This document shows, piece by piece, positions 25,413 through 33,898 of a DNA stretch of 64,000 bases. The notes beneath the pieces were generated by a model, which was not told the DNA's origin, made no database searches, and worked only from the letters and a program-made list of their open reading frames with translations. The stretch is from Paracoccus onubensis (GTDB lineage: Bacteria; Pseudomonadota; Alphaproteobacteria; Rhodobacterales; Rhodobacteraceae), in NCBI RefSeq assembly GCF_003591515.1, contig NZ_QZCG01000013.1, forward strand, positions 1 to 64,000, written 5' to 3'. Position 1 is the first letter of the stretch; the number at the start of each line of letters is the position of its first letter. A program made the translations under genes and the position numbers.

Positions 25413-26587
25413 TTTCTGTCAATGAGGCGCTTGGCCGGGTTCTGGCATTGGCAAACCCGCCCGAAGGCGAGAGCGTTGCCCTTGATCAGGCCGCAGGCCG
25501 GGTTCTGCACGAAGCGGCGATATCCCGTCTGACACAGCCCCCCTTCGATTCAGCGGCGATGGACGGCTATGCCTATCACCATGCGGATCAGGGGCAACCC
25601 CTTCGCGTCATCGGGGAATCCGCCGCCGGGCATCCCTGGACCGGAACGCCGGCCTCCGGCACCGCGATCCGCATCTTTACCGGCGCCGCGGTTCCGCCCG
25701 GTTATGACCGTGTCGAGATGCAGGAAAATACCCGTCGCGATGGCGATATGCTGACCATCACCGAACCGTCGGCAGGGGCGCATATCCGCAGCCGGGGCTG
25801 CGATTTCAGCGAAGGCGACCGGATCGAGCCGGGGCGGGTTCTGTCCGCCGCAGATATCGCGCTTCTGGCGGGAATGAACCTGCCGCAGGTCACGGTCGCG
25901 AGACGCCCAAAGGTTGCGGTGCTGGCCGGCGGCGACGAATTGATCCGCCCGGGCGAAAATCCGGCCGCGGGGCAGATCATCTGCTCGAACGATCTCGCCG
26001 TCGCGGCCATCGCGCGCGCCGCCGGAGCCGAGCCTGAAATCCTGCCGATTGCCCGTGATACCGAGGACAGTATTCGCGAAAGCTTCGATCGCGCGAAGAC
26101 GTCCGATCTTCTGGTCACTATCGGCGGCGCCTCGGTCGGGGATCATGATCTGATCGGCAAGGTTGCGAGCGCTTTGGGAATGGAGCGCTCTTTCTACAAG
26201 ATCGCCATGCGTCCCGGAAAACCCCTGATGGCCGGAAAAATTTCCGGAATGGCAATGCTGGGGCTGCCGGGGAACCCTGTGTCCGCAATTGTCTGCGCGA
26301 CATTATTCATGCGCCCGCTTATTCAGGCGATGCAGGGCCTTCCAGCACAACGCCCGATCCGTCGCGCCCGGCTGACCCACCCGCTGCCCCCCGAGGGAGA
26401 CCGGGAACATTATCTGCGCGCACAGCTTTTGCCCGGAGATGATCTTCCGGCGATTACCGCTTTCGATCGACAGGATTCCTCGTTGCTTTCTGTCCTGTCC
26501 AAAGCGGACGCGCTGCTGATCCGGCCTCCGCATGATCCCGCGCGTAAAGCCGGTGAAATCGTGGAATACATGCCGCTATTTCACTGA
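25409..26587 (+). CDS. moeA: Molybdopterin molybdenumtransferase
   Basis: MoeA inserts molybdate into adenylylated molybdopterin. The 392-residue protein has the N-terminal segment with [10 protein letters not shown] at about 49-58, the EMQENT region and the MoaB/Mog-like domain: LAGGDELI, then [13 protein letters not shown] near 237-249, and MRPGKPL and GLPGNPVSA in the C-terminal half. Length is close to E. coli MoeA. It is the last gene of trpC-moaC-moeA; lexA follows 99 bases later with its own promoter. Confidence 0.95.
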   Translation: MISVNEALGRVLALANPPEGESVALDQAAGRVLHEAAISRLTQPPFDSAAMDGYAYHHADQGQPLRVIGESAAGHPWTGTPASGTAIRIFTGAAVPPGYDRVEMQENTRRDGDMLTITEPSAGAHIRSRGCDFSEGDRIEPGRVLSAADIALLAGMNLPQVTVARRPKVAVLAGGDELIRPGENPAAGQIICSNDLAVAAIARAAGAEPEILPIARDTEDSIRESFDRAKTSDLLVTIGGASVGDHDLIGKVASALGMERSFYKIAMRPGKPLMAGKISGMAMLGLPGNPVSAIVCATLFMRPLIQAMQGLPAQRPIRRARLTHPLPPEGDREHYLRAQLLPGDDLPAITAFDRQDSSLLSVLSKADALLIRPPHDPARKAGEIVEYMPLFH

Positions 26588-26624
26588 TCGTTTACCGCGA
26601 TCAGCAATGACAGGGCCAAACAGA

Positions 26625-26653
26625 TTGACGTGGCACCTCGGCTCATGTAGAAC
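26625..26653 (+). promoter_or_regulatory. lexA promoter
   Basis: TTGACG at 26625-26630 and TAGAAC at 26648-26653 are spaced by exactly 17 bases. The -35 matches 5 of 6 consensus positions and the -10 matches 4 of 6. The -10 overlaps the first half of the SOS box, so bound LexA would block polymerase. Confidence 0.65.
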
Positions 26654-26664
26654 ATTAGAAGAAC
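26650..26664 (+). promoter_or_regulatory. SOS box (LexA operator) of lexA
   Basis: GAAC at 26650-26653, seven bases, GAAC at 26661-26664: the exact reverse complement of the alphaproteobacterial SOS box GTTC-N7-GTTC. It ends 22 bases before the lexA ATG. This is the expected signature of lexA autoregulation. Confidence 0.85.
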
Positions 26665-26686
26665 ACTTGTTGCATGAGGCAAGGAT

Positions 26687-27412
26687 ATGCTGACGAAAAA
26701 ACAGATTCAGCTTCTGGAATTCATCAGTCGCAGAATGGCGCGGGACGGTGTGCCGCCGTCATTCGATGAGATGAAGGAAGCGCTTGATCTGCGCTCGAAA
26801 TCCGGCATCCACCGCCTTGTTACGGCATTGGAGGAACGGGGTTTCATCCGCCGCCTGCCGCATCGGGCCCGTGCGCTTGAAATCCTCCGCCTGCCCGATA
26901 CGCTGGCGCAAGCTGACAGAAGCGGCTCTTCCGACGGTTTCTCTCCCAGAGTCATCGATAATCCGCGCCCGAAACGCAACAACGATGCCATGCAGCCCGA
27001 CAATGCCATGCAGATTGCGAACAGTTCCGCAATGGAATTGCCTTTGATGGGCCGGATCGCGGCGGGCGTCCCGATAGAGGCGATCTCGGAAATATCGCAT
27101 CACATCTCGGTCCCGGACAGCATGCTATCCGGAAATGGCGAACATTACGCACTTGAGGTCAAGGGCGACTCGATGATCGAGGCTGGCATTAACGATGGCG
27201 ATATCGTCGTGATACGCCAGCAGGATCAGGTCGAAAATGGCGATATCGTCGTAGCCCTGATCGATGGGGCGGAAGCCACGCTGAAACGGTTCCGCCGCAA
27301 GGGCAAAATGATTGCGCTTGAAGCCGCCAATCCTGCCTATGAAACCCGTATCCTGCGTGAAGACGCCGTCAAGGTGCAGGGACGACTGGTCGGTCTGATC
27401 CGTAATTACTAG
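26687..27412 (+). CDS. lexA: SOS repressor LexA
   Basis: LexA represses DNA-repair genes and cleaves itself when RecA is activated. The 241-residue protein has an N-terminal winged helix (about 1-66, with [18 protein letters not shown] as recognition region), a variable linker, the Ala-Gly cleavage site in GRIAAGVPI at about 126-127, the catalytic Ser in KGDSMIEAG and the Lys in EATLKRF. It is longer than E. coli LexA because of the linker, as usual in this class. A perfect SOS box lies 22 bases before the start. It is convergent with hemC across 6 bases. Confidence 0.97.
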   Translation: MLTKKQIQLLEFISRRMARDGVPPSFDEMKEALDLRSKSGIHRLVTALEERGFIRRLPHRARALEILRLPDTLAQADRSGSSDGFSPRVIDNPRPKRNNDAMQPDNAMQIANSSAMELPLMGRIAAGVPIEAISEISHHISVPDSMLSGNGEHYALEVKGDSMIEAGINDGDIVVIRQQDQVENGDIVVALIDGAEATLKRFRRKGKMIALEAANPAYETRILREDAVKVQGRLVGLIRNY

Positions 27413-27418
27413 ACCAGC

Positions 27419-28360
27419 TTACAGGTGATCGAAGAAACCCTGCCCTGCACGGGTCAACAGTTCTTCCGCGAGATCCCGGCCCATTGCCGGACCGTCAGCA
27501 ATCTCACCCTCGCGCATTCCGGCAAGCGCCTGTGACCCGTCCGGTCGCAGAATTTCGCCTCGCAGCGAAAGGCGCGTGCCCTGCAATTCGGCATATCCCG
27601 CGATAGGCGTCTGACATGAGCCATCCAGACGCGCAAGAAAAGCACGCTCTGCCGCGACACGCTGAGTGGTTTCGACATCATTGACCGGACGCAGCAATGC
27701 CGCGATCCCGTCGTCATCTGAACGCCGCTCGATACCGATGGCGCCCTGAGCGACAGCGGGCAGCATCTCTGCCGGATCGATGGGACTGCGCGCAACATGC
27801 AGCATGTCCAGACGGGACAATCCCGCCATCGCCAGGAATGTCGCCACCGCCACGCCATCTTCAAGCTTCTGAAGCCGGGTCTGCACATTCCCGCGAAACT
27901 CGACCAGGCGCAGATCGGGCCGCCGATGCGCAAGTTGCGCCCGTCGCCGCAAACTGGACGAACCGACAACTGCGCCTTCCGGCAATTCCGCAATCGAGCC
28001 GACATGCGGGCTGACAAATGCGTCTCGTGCATCCTCGCGCGGCAGCAGGCAATCGATCACCATGCCGTCGGGCTGAACTGTCGGCATATCCTTCATCGAA
28101 TGCACGGCGATATCGATCCCGCCAGCGGCCAGCGCCTCTTCGATTTCCTTTGTAAACAGCCCTTTACCGCCTATTTCCTTCAAGGGACGGTCAGTCACGC
28201 GATCACCGGTCGTGCGGATCACGACGATCTCGAAAGCCTCGGCGGGAAGATCATGCGCCGCCATTACCCGCGCCCGCAACTCATATGCCTGAGCAAGGGC
28301 GAGCTTCGAGCCTCTGGTGCCGATCTTGAGCGGGCGGTCGGGGTCAGCAAAATTTGTCAT
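27419..28360 (-). CDS. hemC: Hydroxymethylbilane synthase (porphobilinogen deaminase)
   Basis: HemC joins four porphobilinogen molecules into hydroxymethylbilane for haem and other tetrapyrroles. The 313-residue protein begins with [14 protein letters not shown], has [11 protein letters not shown] and [10 protein letters not shown], and carries the cysteine that binds the dipyrromethane cofactor in [13 protein letters not shown]. It is divergent from hemE across 72 bases, a natural arrangement for two enzymes of one pathway. The length is normal. Confidence 0.96.
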   Translation of the reverse strand: MTNFADPDRPLKIGTRGSKLALAQAYELRARVMAAHDLPAEAFEIVVIRTTGDRVTDRPLKEIGGKGLFTKEIEEALAAGGIDIAVHSMKDMPTVQPDGMVIDCLLPREDARDAFVSPHVGSIAELPEGAVVGSSSLRRRAQLAHRRPDLRLVEFRGNVQTRLQKLEDGVAVATFLAMAGLSRLDMLHVARSPIDPAEMLPAVAQGAIGIERRSDDDGIAALLRPVNDVETTQRVAAERAFLARLDGSCQTPIAGYAELQGTRLSLRGEILRPDGSQALAGMREGEIADGPAMGRDLAEELLTRAGQGFFDHL

Positions 28361-28432
28361 GCGAGTGACTTATCCGTCCCTGCATCGCTTGACAATGCCC
28401 GCCCTCTGGCCATGAAAGAGGCAGGAGGCACC

Positions 28433-29464
28433 ATGACCAAACTCTTGCTGCGCGCCTTGGCGGGCGAAACCTTACCCACCCCACCAATCTGGATGATGCG
28501 TCAGGCCGGGCGTTATCTGCCCGAATATCGCGCTACCCGTGCAAAAGCGGGCGATTTCCTGTCGCTTTGCTACACGCCGGAACTGGCGGCCGAGGTGACC
28601 TTGCAACCGCTGCGCCGGTTCGATTTCGACGCGGCGATCCTGTTTGCCGATATTCTGCTTCTTCCACAAGCGCTGGGATCAGAGCTGTGGTTCGTCACCG
28701 GCGAAGGTCCGCGCCTTTCCACGATCACCACACGCGCCCAGGTAGATGCACTGAAACCCGGCGATGCAATACACGAGCGTCTTTCACCAATTTACGAAAC
28801 GATCCGGATATTGGCCGGCGAGTTGCCCAGGGAAACCACATTGATCGGCTTCGCCGGAGCGCCCTGGACCGTGGCCACCTATATGATCGCGGGACGCGGA
28901 ACGCCGGATCAGGGTCCCGCGCATGACTTCAAGACCGCGGATCGCGCCGCATTCTCGGCATTGATCGACCGGATCACCGAGGCAACCATTCTCTATCTTT
29001 CCGCCCAGATCGAGGCTGGCGCCGAAGTGGTCAAGCTTTTCGATAGCTGGGCCGGAAGTCTCAGCGACGCGAACGACCGTCGTGACTTCGCGATTGAACC
29101 GACCCGACGGATCATCTCGGCCTTGAAAATGAATCATCCAGACGTTCCCGTCATCGCCTTTCCGCGCGGGCTGGGTGAAAATTACAAGGGATTTGCGCGG
29201 GCCACTGGCGCGGATTGTGTTGCGCTTGATCAATCCGTTTCTTCCGAATGGGCCGCCGAGCATTTACAAATCGATAGCTGCGTGCAGGGCAATCTCGACC
29301 CGCAACTTCTGATTACCGGTGGCGATGCGCTAAAGGTCGAGGCCAGCCGCATCACCCGCGCATTGCGAAACGGTCCGCATATCTTCAATCTGGGTCATGG
29401 CATTACGCCCGATGCCGATCCCGATAATGTCACGCGCATGATCGAAGCCGTTCGCGGCGCATGA
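28433..29464 (+). CDS. hemE: Uroporphyrinogen decarboxylase
   Basis: HemE removes four carboxyl groups from uroporphyrinogen III to give coproporphyrinogen III. The 343-residue protein contains [17 protein letters not shown] at about 16-32, the family signature, then [13 protein letters not shown] and GNLDP. The ATG at 28433 has AGGAGG 4 bases upstream. A perfect -35 TTGACA at 28389-28394 lies upstream but without a clear -10. The stop overlaps the next gene as ATGA. Confidence 0.96.
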   Translation: MTKLLLRALAGETLPTPPIWMMRQAGRYLPEYRATRAKAGDFLSLCYTPELAAEVTLQPLRRFDFDAAILFADILLLPQALGSELWFVTGEGPRLSTITTRAQVDALKPGDAIHERLSPIYETIRILAGELPRETTLIGFAGAPWTVATYMIAGRGTPDQGPAHDFKTADRAAFSALIDRITEATILYLSAQIEAGAEVVKLFDSWAGSLSDANDRRDFAIEPTRRIISALKMNHPDVPVIAFPRGLGENYKGFARATGADCVALDQSVSSEWAAEHLQIDSCVQGNLDPQLLITGGDALKVEASRITRALRNGPHIFNLGHGITPDADPDNVTRMIEAVRGA

Positions 29465-30345
29465 TCTGGGTCGCAGCCACATTGATCGCAGCGGTTGCCC
29501 AAACCGCACGGAATGCCGCACAGGCGGGACTGGGTGGCCGGATCGGCACGATTGGCGCCACGTCCGTCCGCTTCATTTTCGGCTTTCCCTTCGCAGCGCT
29601 GTTCCTGCTGCTGTTAACGCCCTTTACCAATCTGCCTCCGCTGAATGCCACCGCGATCGGTTTCACCGCAATGGGCGCCGGGGCACAGATCGGGGCGACC
29701 GCCTTCATGCTGTTAACCATGCGCGGGCAGAGTTTCGGTGTCGCGACCGCCCTGATGAAGACCGAACCGGTCACCCTTGCACTGATCGGAATCCTCATCC
29801 TGAACGAGCCGATGGGACCGGCCAGTCTGGCAGCGATCGGTCTTGCCACGCTTGGTGTGATGCTGAGTTCGGGCGCCCGCTGGTCTCGTGCCGGGCTGAT
29901 CCCGGTGGTGAACGGTATTACCGCAGGTACCTTGTTCGGCCTGTCGGCCATTGGATTCCGGGGCGCATTGCTGACCCTCCCCGAGGGCAGTTTTTTCGTT
30001 CATGCCTTGACCATCCTGGTCCTGACATTAGGTCTGCAATCCTCGATAACGCTGGCATGGATGCTGATCGCGGATCGTCGGGCATTACGGGGAATCACGG
30101 GTGAATGGCGGGTTTCGCTTGCAGCGGGCGGATTGGGCGCCTTTGCCTCGCTATTCTGGTTCATCGGTTTCGCCCTGACCCCGGCCGCGAATGTCCGGAC
30201 ATTGGCTTTGATCGAGGTGGTTTTCGCGCAGATCGTTTCGGGCCGCTTTTTGCACGAATCGACCGGGCGCATGCAATTGATCGGGATGGCCTTGATCGCC
30301 GCCGGCGTGGGTTGGCTTTTGGCCCTGACAGCGACAGGAGGCTGA
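29461..30345 (+). CDS. EamA/DMT-family transporter
   Basis: This inner-membrane protein of 294 residues has ten predicted helices in two five-helix EamA repeats. The first repeat ends near [15 protein letters not shown] and the second near [14 protein letters not shown], both matching the family's conserved helix end. The likely role is export of a metabolite; the substrate is unknown. It overlaps the hemE stop by 4 bases, so it is co-transcribed with hemE, but that gives no reason to assign a porphyrin substrate. Confidence 0.85.
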   Translation: MIWVAATLIAAVAQTARNAAQAGLGGRIGTIGATSVRFIFGFPFAALFLLLLTPFTNLPPLNATAIGFTAMGAGAQIGATAFMLLTMRGQSFGVATALMKTEPVTLALIGILILNEPMGPASLAAIGLATLGVMLSSGARWSRAGLIPVVNGITAGTLFGLSAIGFRGALLTLPEGSFFVHALTILVLTLGLQSSITLAWMLIADRRALRGITGEWRVSLAAGGLGAFASLFWFIGFALTPAANVRTLALIEVVFAQIVSGRFLHESTGRMQLIGMALIAAGVGWLLALTATGG

Positions 30346-30373
30346 ACCGGAACCGGCTTCCCGGAAAACGATC

Positions 30374-30847
30374 TCAGACCTGCTTTCGCAAGATCACAGC
30401 CCGCCCGGACCAGGGCCAGCCATACCAACCCCGCGTCTCTTCGACGAAACCCAACCGTTGATAGAATGCCAATGCCGGTCGGTTGCGAAGCACGACTTCC
30501 GCCCGTAATCCGGGACGGCAACGATGGCGGGCCTCGATTTCCGCGGCGGCGACAAGAGCGCGACCATATCCGCGGCGCTTGTGCCGCACAACAATACCGT
30601 CAAGAACAAGATCCGAGGTCGGTGGCGCGGGCCGGAACAAAATCCGGGACAGAGGCGGGGGCGTCGTCAGAAAACCTCCCTTATCATCACGGAGGCCGAC
30701 AATGCCTTCAAGCCCGTCCGAACTTATCACCGCGATGGCATTTTCCGGGCAGACCCGCAGCTTGCCGCAGCGATGACCAAAAGCGCTGTGCCAAAGCCCT
30801 GCGGCTTCGGACAATATGGCTTCGGGGATCGGAGCGTAAATTTTCAT
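30374..30847 (-). CDS. GNAT-family N-acetyltransferase
   Basis: The 157-residue protein has the GNAT acetyl-CoA motif RHKRRGYGRALV near residues 89-100 and the C-terminal helix-strand LRNRPALAFYQRLGFVEE, diagnostic of the fold. The acceptor substrate is unknown. It is divergent from azlC with about 54 bases between the starts, and convergent with the DMT gene. There is nothing unusual in length. Confidence 0.85.
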   Translation of the reverse strand: MKIYAPIPEAILSEAAGLWHSAFGHRCGKLRVCPENAIAVISSDGLEGIVGLRDDKGGFLTTPPPLSRILFRPAPPTSDLVLDGIVVRHKRRGYGRALVAAAEIEARHRCRPGLRAEVVLRNRPALAFYQRLGFVEETRGWYGWPWSGRAVILRKQV

Positions 30848-30901
30848 CGGATGCTTGCCTCTCCCTGCACATCATGCAAGCAAGAGGCCCACACGCAAGT
30901 G

Positions 30902-31696
30902 ATGGATATCCGCTTCATGTCACCCTCACCAGCCCCACGCCCCCAGCAGCAGCAAGCCGCAGCTGACCGGGCGGATATACGCGCCCTCGCGCGCAGCCCA
31001 GCGCGGGCATTCCGATATGCCATGATGCAAAGCGTGCCCATGCTGATCGTGATTGTCCCGTTTGCACTTCTGTTCGGTGTCGTGGCGCGCGAAGCCGGGC
31101 TTGATATTGCGCAGGTGATGGGTTTTTCGGTTCTGGTGCTTGCGGGAGCATCGCAATTCACCGCCGTTCAGCTTTTGTCGGATAATGCCCCGGTCTGGAT
31201 CGTGATCCTGTCGGGTTTGGCCGTCAATCTGCGGATGGCGATGTATTCCGCGTCCCTTGTTCCCTGGTTCCGGGGCACGTCCGGCGCACAAAAAACCTGG
31301 ATCGCCTATACTTTGATCGACCAAAGTTATGCCTTGTCGATCCAGCATTACGAACGTCATCCCAAACTGACTCTTTCCCAGCGGATCGCCTATTTCTCGG
31401 GAACCGCCGTGGCGATATGCGTCCCGTGGATGTGCGCAAGCTGGACGGGGGCGGTTCTTGGCAGCGTCATTCCAGACGACATCGCACTGGATTTCGCGAT
31501 GCCGATCACCTTCCTGGCCATGATCGCGCCGATGCTGCGTAGTGCTGCCCATCTTGCGGCCTGTTTCGTCTCGATCGTTGCCGCCCTCGCCTTTGCGGGC
31601 CTGCCATCGGGGCTGGGCCTGATGCTGGCGGCTCCGCTTGGAATGGCCACGGGGGCAGTAGTCGAAGTGCTGACCGAAAAACGGAAAAGGGCGTAA
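30902..31696 (+). CDS. azlC: Branched-chain amino acid exporter, large subunit AzlC
   Basis: AzlC with AzlD forms an exporter of branched-chain amino acids and analogues. The 264-residue reading has a polar N-terminal leader (about 1-40) and then about six or seven membrane segments. Typical stretches are IVPFALLFGVVAREAG, VLAGASQFTAVQLL and GLAVNLRMAMYSASL. The start is uncertain: the ATG at 30902 gives a leader longer than usual, an ATG at 30917 is equally weak, and neither has a good ribosome site. Its pairing with azlD makes the call sound. Confidence 0.88.
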   Translation: MDIRFMSPSPAPRPQQQQAAADRADIRALARSPARAFRYAMMQSVPMLIVIVPFALLFGVVAREAGLDIAQVMGFSVLVLAGASQFTAVQLLSDNAPVWIVILSGLAVNLRMAMYSASLVPWFRGTSGAQKTWIAYTLIDQSYALSIQHYERHPKLTLSQRIAYFSGTAVAICVPWMCASWTGAVLGSVIPDDIALDFAMPITFLAMIAPMLRSAAHLAACFVSIVAALAFAGLPSGLGLMLAAPLGMATGAVVEVLTEKRKRA

Positions 31697-31701
31697 GCAG
31701 G

Positions 31702-32034
31702 ATGGAGAATGTTTCCGATCTGACCATCTGGTTCGTGATCCTGATCCTGGGAATAGGCACGTTCCTGATTCGCTGGTCGTTCCTTGGCGCGCTGGGGGAT
31801 CGGGAGATGCCGCAATGGGTTATGCGCATGCTGCGCTATACCCCAGTGGCCGTGCTGCCCGCCCTGTCTGCGCCGCTGGTGATGTGGCCCGCCGCGACCG
31901 GAGGTCAGCCCGATCTGGCGCGGCTAAGCGCCGCCGCCGTGACCATGCTTGTCGGCATGTTTACGAGGAATATCATCCTCGCCATTCTGGGAGGCGCGGC
32001 CACGCTGTTCGGAATGCTTTATCTTCTGGCGTAA
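31702..32034 (+). CDS. azlD: Branched-chain amino acid exporter, small subunit AzlD
   Basis: AzlD is the small partner of AzlC. The 110-residue hydrophobic protein has three or four membrane segments and the family's FLIRWSFLGALG and RYTPVAVLPALSAP. The start lies 5 bases after the azlC stop. The last 16 bases overlap the 3' end of the convergent lipoprotein gene. Confidence 0.88.
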   Translation: MENVSDLTIWFVILILGIGTFLIRWSFLGALGDREMPQWVMRMLRYTPVAVLPALSAPLVMWPAATGGQPDLARLSAAAVTMLVGMFTRNIILAILGGAATLFGMLYLLA

Positions 32035-32645
32035 CCGGTAAACTCGCCGTTTTTCTGACGGATAAGCACATTATGGTTATTGGCGGGATCCCCGTCCATA
32101 TGGCGCTTCGAAGTCACGCCCGGCAGCGTCATGAACCAATTCCGCAGCTTGAGCGGAGAAAAGCCGGAAGGCGCATTCTCGAATCCCGGCAGACCCCGCA
32201 GCACGGCACTTGTCTCGACCGCACAGAAAGCCTTGTTGGCCGAGCCATTCGCCTCGGCTCTGCGGATCGCCAGATCGGCAACCTCGCGTGAGACTGGTAC
32301 ACGATCTTCCGCAACCCAGTAGGTTTCGCGCGCGTGGTAATCTATGTAGAAATTCTTGAAATTGTCGGTAATCCCGTAAAGCACGTCATGCCGTTCGGGG
32401 ATGGAGGGGTGATTCCACGTGCCGGCAGGATCATAGATGATCCGTTGACTGCCATTGATCATCAACGCGCTATGCCCGCCCTCGCCCCGTGGAATTCCGA
32501 TCACGGTGAACAGCGTGATGGAGGGGGGCTCGTTCGATACGAAACGCGCGGCTTTTACCGCTTCGGCATCGTCCCAGACATTATCTGCGCCGCAAGCTGC
32601 CAGTGCCGCGGGCAACGCAGCGGCGATAAAAACTCGTCTTTTCAT
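32019..32645 (-). CDS. Lipoprotein of unknown function, possibly permuted papain-like
   Basis: The 208-residue product begins MKRRVFIAAALPAALAAC with lipobox LAAC, so it is a lipoprotein. The mature part contains GEGGHSALMI near 55-64 and, later, NKAFCAVETSAVLR near 137-150. A conserved-looking His followed much later by a Cys next to a helix is the order seen in permuted NlpC/P60 (YiiX/LRAT-like) enzymes, which would make it a periplasmic amidase or esterase. That is my inference; I recall similar proteins in Rhodobacteraceae only as hypothetical. It is downstream of ctaH on the same strand. Confidence 0.7.
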   Translation of the reverse strand: MKRRVFIAAALPAALAACGADNVWDDAEAVKAARFVSNEPPSITLFTVIGIPRGEGGHSALMINGSQRIIYDPAGTWNHPSIPERHDVLYGITDNFKNFYIDYHARETYWVAEDRVPVSREVADLAIRRAEANGSANKAFCAVETSAVLRGLPGFENAPSGFSPLKLRNWFMTLPGVTSKRHMDGDPANNHNVLIRQKNGEFTGYARR

Positions 32646-32666
32646 GATCCGTCCTGTGCAGCCCGA

Positions 32667-32819
32667 TCAGGCGTTTGTCAGTGCCAAAAAGATCAGCACC
32701 AGAATGGAAATAACGGCAGTCCAGGTACTGACCCGGACAAAGCCCGCAAAGGTTTTCCTATGCTCGGTAATATCCATGCTGCCATGTTCGTGTTCGGTAA
32801 TTTCGTGATGCGTGGCCAT
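32667..32819 (-). CDS. ctaH: aa3-type cytochrome c oxidase subunit IV
   Basis: This is a tiny one-helix subunit of the aa3 oxidase. The 50 residues begin MATHHEITEHEHGSMDI, a His-rich head, and continue into one membrane helix ending LIFLALTNA. This closely resembles the Paracoccus denitrificans subunit IV as I remember it, in length, head and helix. The start at 32819 has GGAGGG 8 bases upstream. The catalytic subunit genes are not nearby; the gene sits alone between the MBL hydrolase and the lipoprotein. Confidence 0.9.
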   Translation of the reverse strand: MATHHEITEHEHGSMDITEHRKTFAGFVRVSTWTAVISILVLIFLALTNA

Positions 32820-32875
32820 GCGCCTGCCCTCCGGTTTTGTCCTTGACACTCCGATAGCCGAAACTGCGCACGCTG

Positions 32876-33898
32876 TCACGCCCCCCAAAGCGCGGCACCA
32901 TCCCTTTCGCCGACCGCATGGATCACATCCTTGCCGCGCAAGTGATTGACATGCGCAACCGCTTCGGCAAGGGCAAGCCCGAATTCGGATTCCCCAATCC
33001 TGCGCTTGAACAGGATGTCAAAACACTCAACCGCGGTTCGGGGCGATTTGCGCAACGCGATCTCCATTCGTTGCAACGCGCCGTGATGATTGTCGATCAG
33101 TTGGCGAAGACGTTCGGGCAGCCCGGTAAAGGGCAGCTTGTGCCCCGGAAGAACCAGATGCCGGTCTTCGGCCAGTTCCAGAAGACGGTGACAGCTTTCC
33201 AGCCATTCGCCCACAGGATCGGCATCGGGTTCGGTCGGGTGAACGCCGAGATTGGGCGAGATCGAGGCCAGCAACTGATCGCCTCCGATCACCAGATCGT
33301 CGTCCAGAGACCAGAAAATCGCATGACAGGGTGCATGGCCATGTGCCATTTCCACCCGCCAGCGACGGCCCCCCACATGAATCTCCTGTCCTGCGACCAG
33401 CCGGATAAACCCCGGAGGCAGCGGATGCACCATATCCGCAAAGTTGAACGGGCGCTCGGCGGTGCGCTTTTCCCGAAGCTCAACGGGCATGCCGGCATGT
33501 CGCCAGAACGCAATGGCCTGCGGCGTCGGGCTTTCCTGCCGATCAAGCTGCAACATCCGGGCAGTCAGCCATGCCGTCCGGCTCATCATCAACTGGGCGC
33601 CGTGCTCCTGCATGAACCACCCGGCAAGACCGATGTGATCGGGATGGTGATGGGTGCCGATGATCCGCAGGATCGGGCGGCCCGCAAGCGTGTCCTCCAG
33701 CAGCGATTGCCATATCTTGCGCGTTCGTCCGGTATCGAAACCGGTATCGACGATCGTCCAGCCATCCCCTTCGTCCAGCGCGTAGACATTTACATGATCC
33801 AGCGCCATCGGCAGGGGCAGGCGCAGCCATAACACTCCTTCGGCGACGGTGATTGCCTCGCCTTCGGCGGGCCCATTTTCGAACGGAAATGCGATCAC
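32876..33898 (-). CDS. MBL-fold metallohydrolase
   Basis: The 340-residue protein has the metallo-beta-lactamase zinc motif THHHPDHIG near 82-90, a later His in AHGHAPCH, an Asp in IGGDQLL and a His in LPGHK, so both metal sites look complete. The C-terminal 100 residues resemble the winged-helix-like tail of LACTB2-type hydrolases. The start overlaps the acyl-CoA dehydrogenase stop by 4 bases, so they are coupled. Hydrolysis of a thioester or similar product is plausible from that context but unproven. Confidence 0.85.
   Translation of the reverse strand: MIAFPFENGPAEGEAITVAEGVLWLRLPLPMALDHVNVYALDEGDGWTIVDTGFDTGRTRKIWQSLLEDTLAGRPILRIIGTHHHPDHIGLAGWFMQEHGAQLMMSRTAWLTARMLQLDRQESPTPQAIAFWRHAGMPVELREKRTAERPFNFADMVHPLPPGFIRLVAGQEIHVGGRRWRVEMAHGHAPCHAIFWSLDDDLVIGGDQLLASISPNLGVHPTEPDADPVGEWLESCHRLLELAEDRHLVLPGHKLPFTGLPERLRQLIDNHHGALQRMEIALRKSPRTAVECFDILFKRRIGESEFGLALAEAVAHVNHLRGKDVIHAVGERDGAALWGA

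Noticed and set aside
28389-28417. Complete promoter for hemE
   Set aside because: TTGACA is a perfect -35, but no acceptable -10 occurs 16-18 bases downstream, so only the -35 is noted in the hemE entry.
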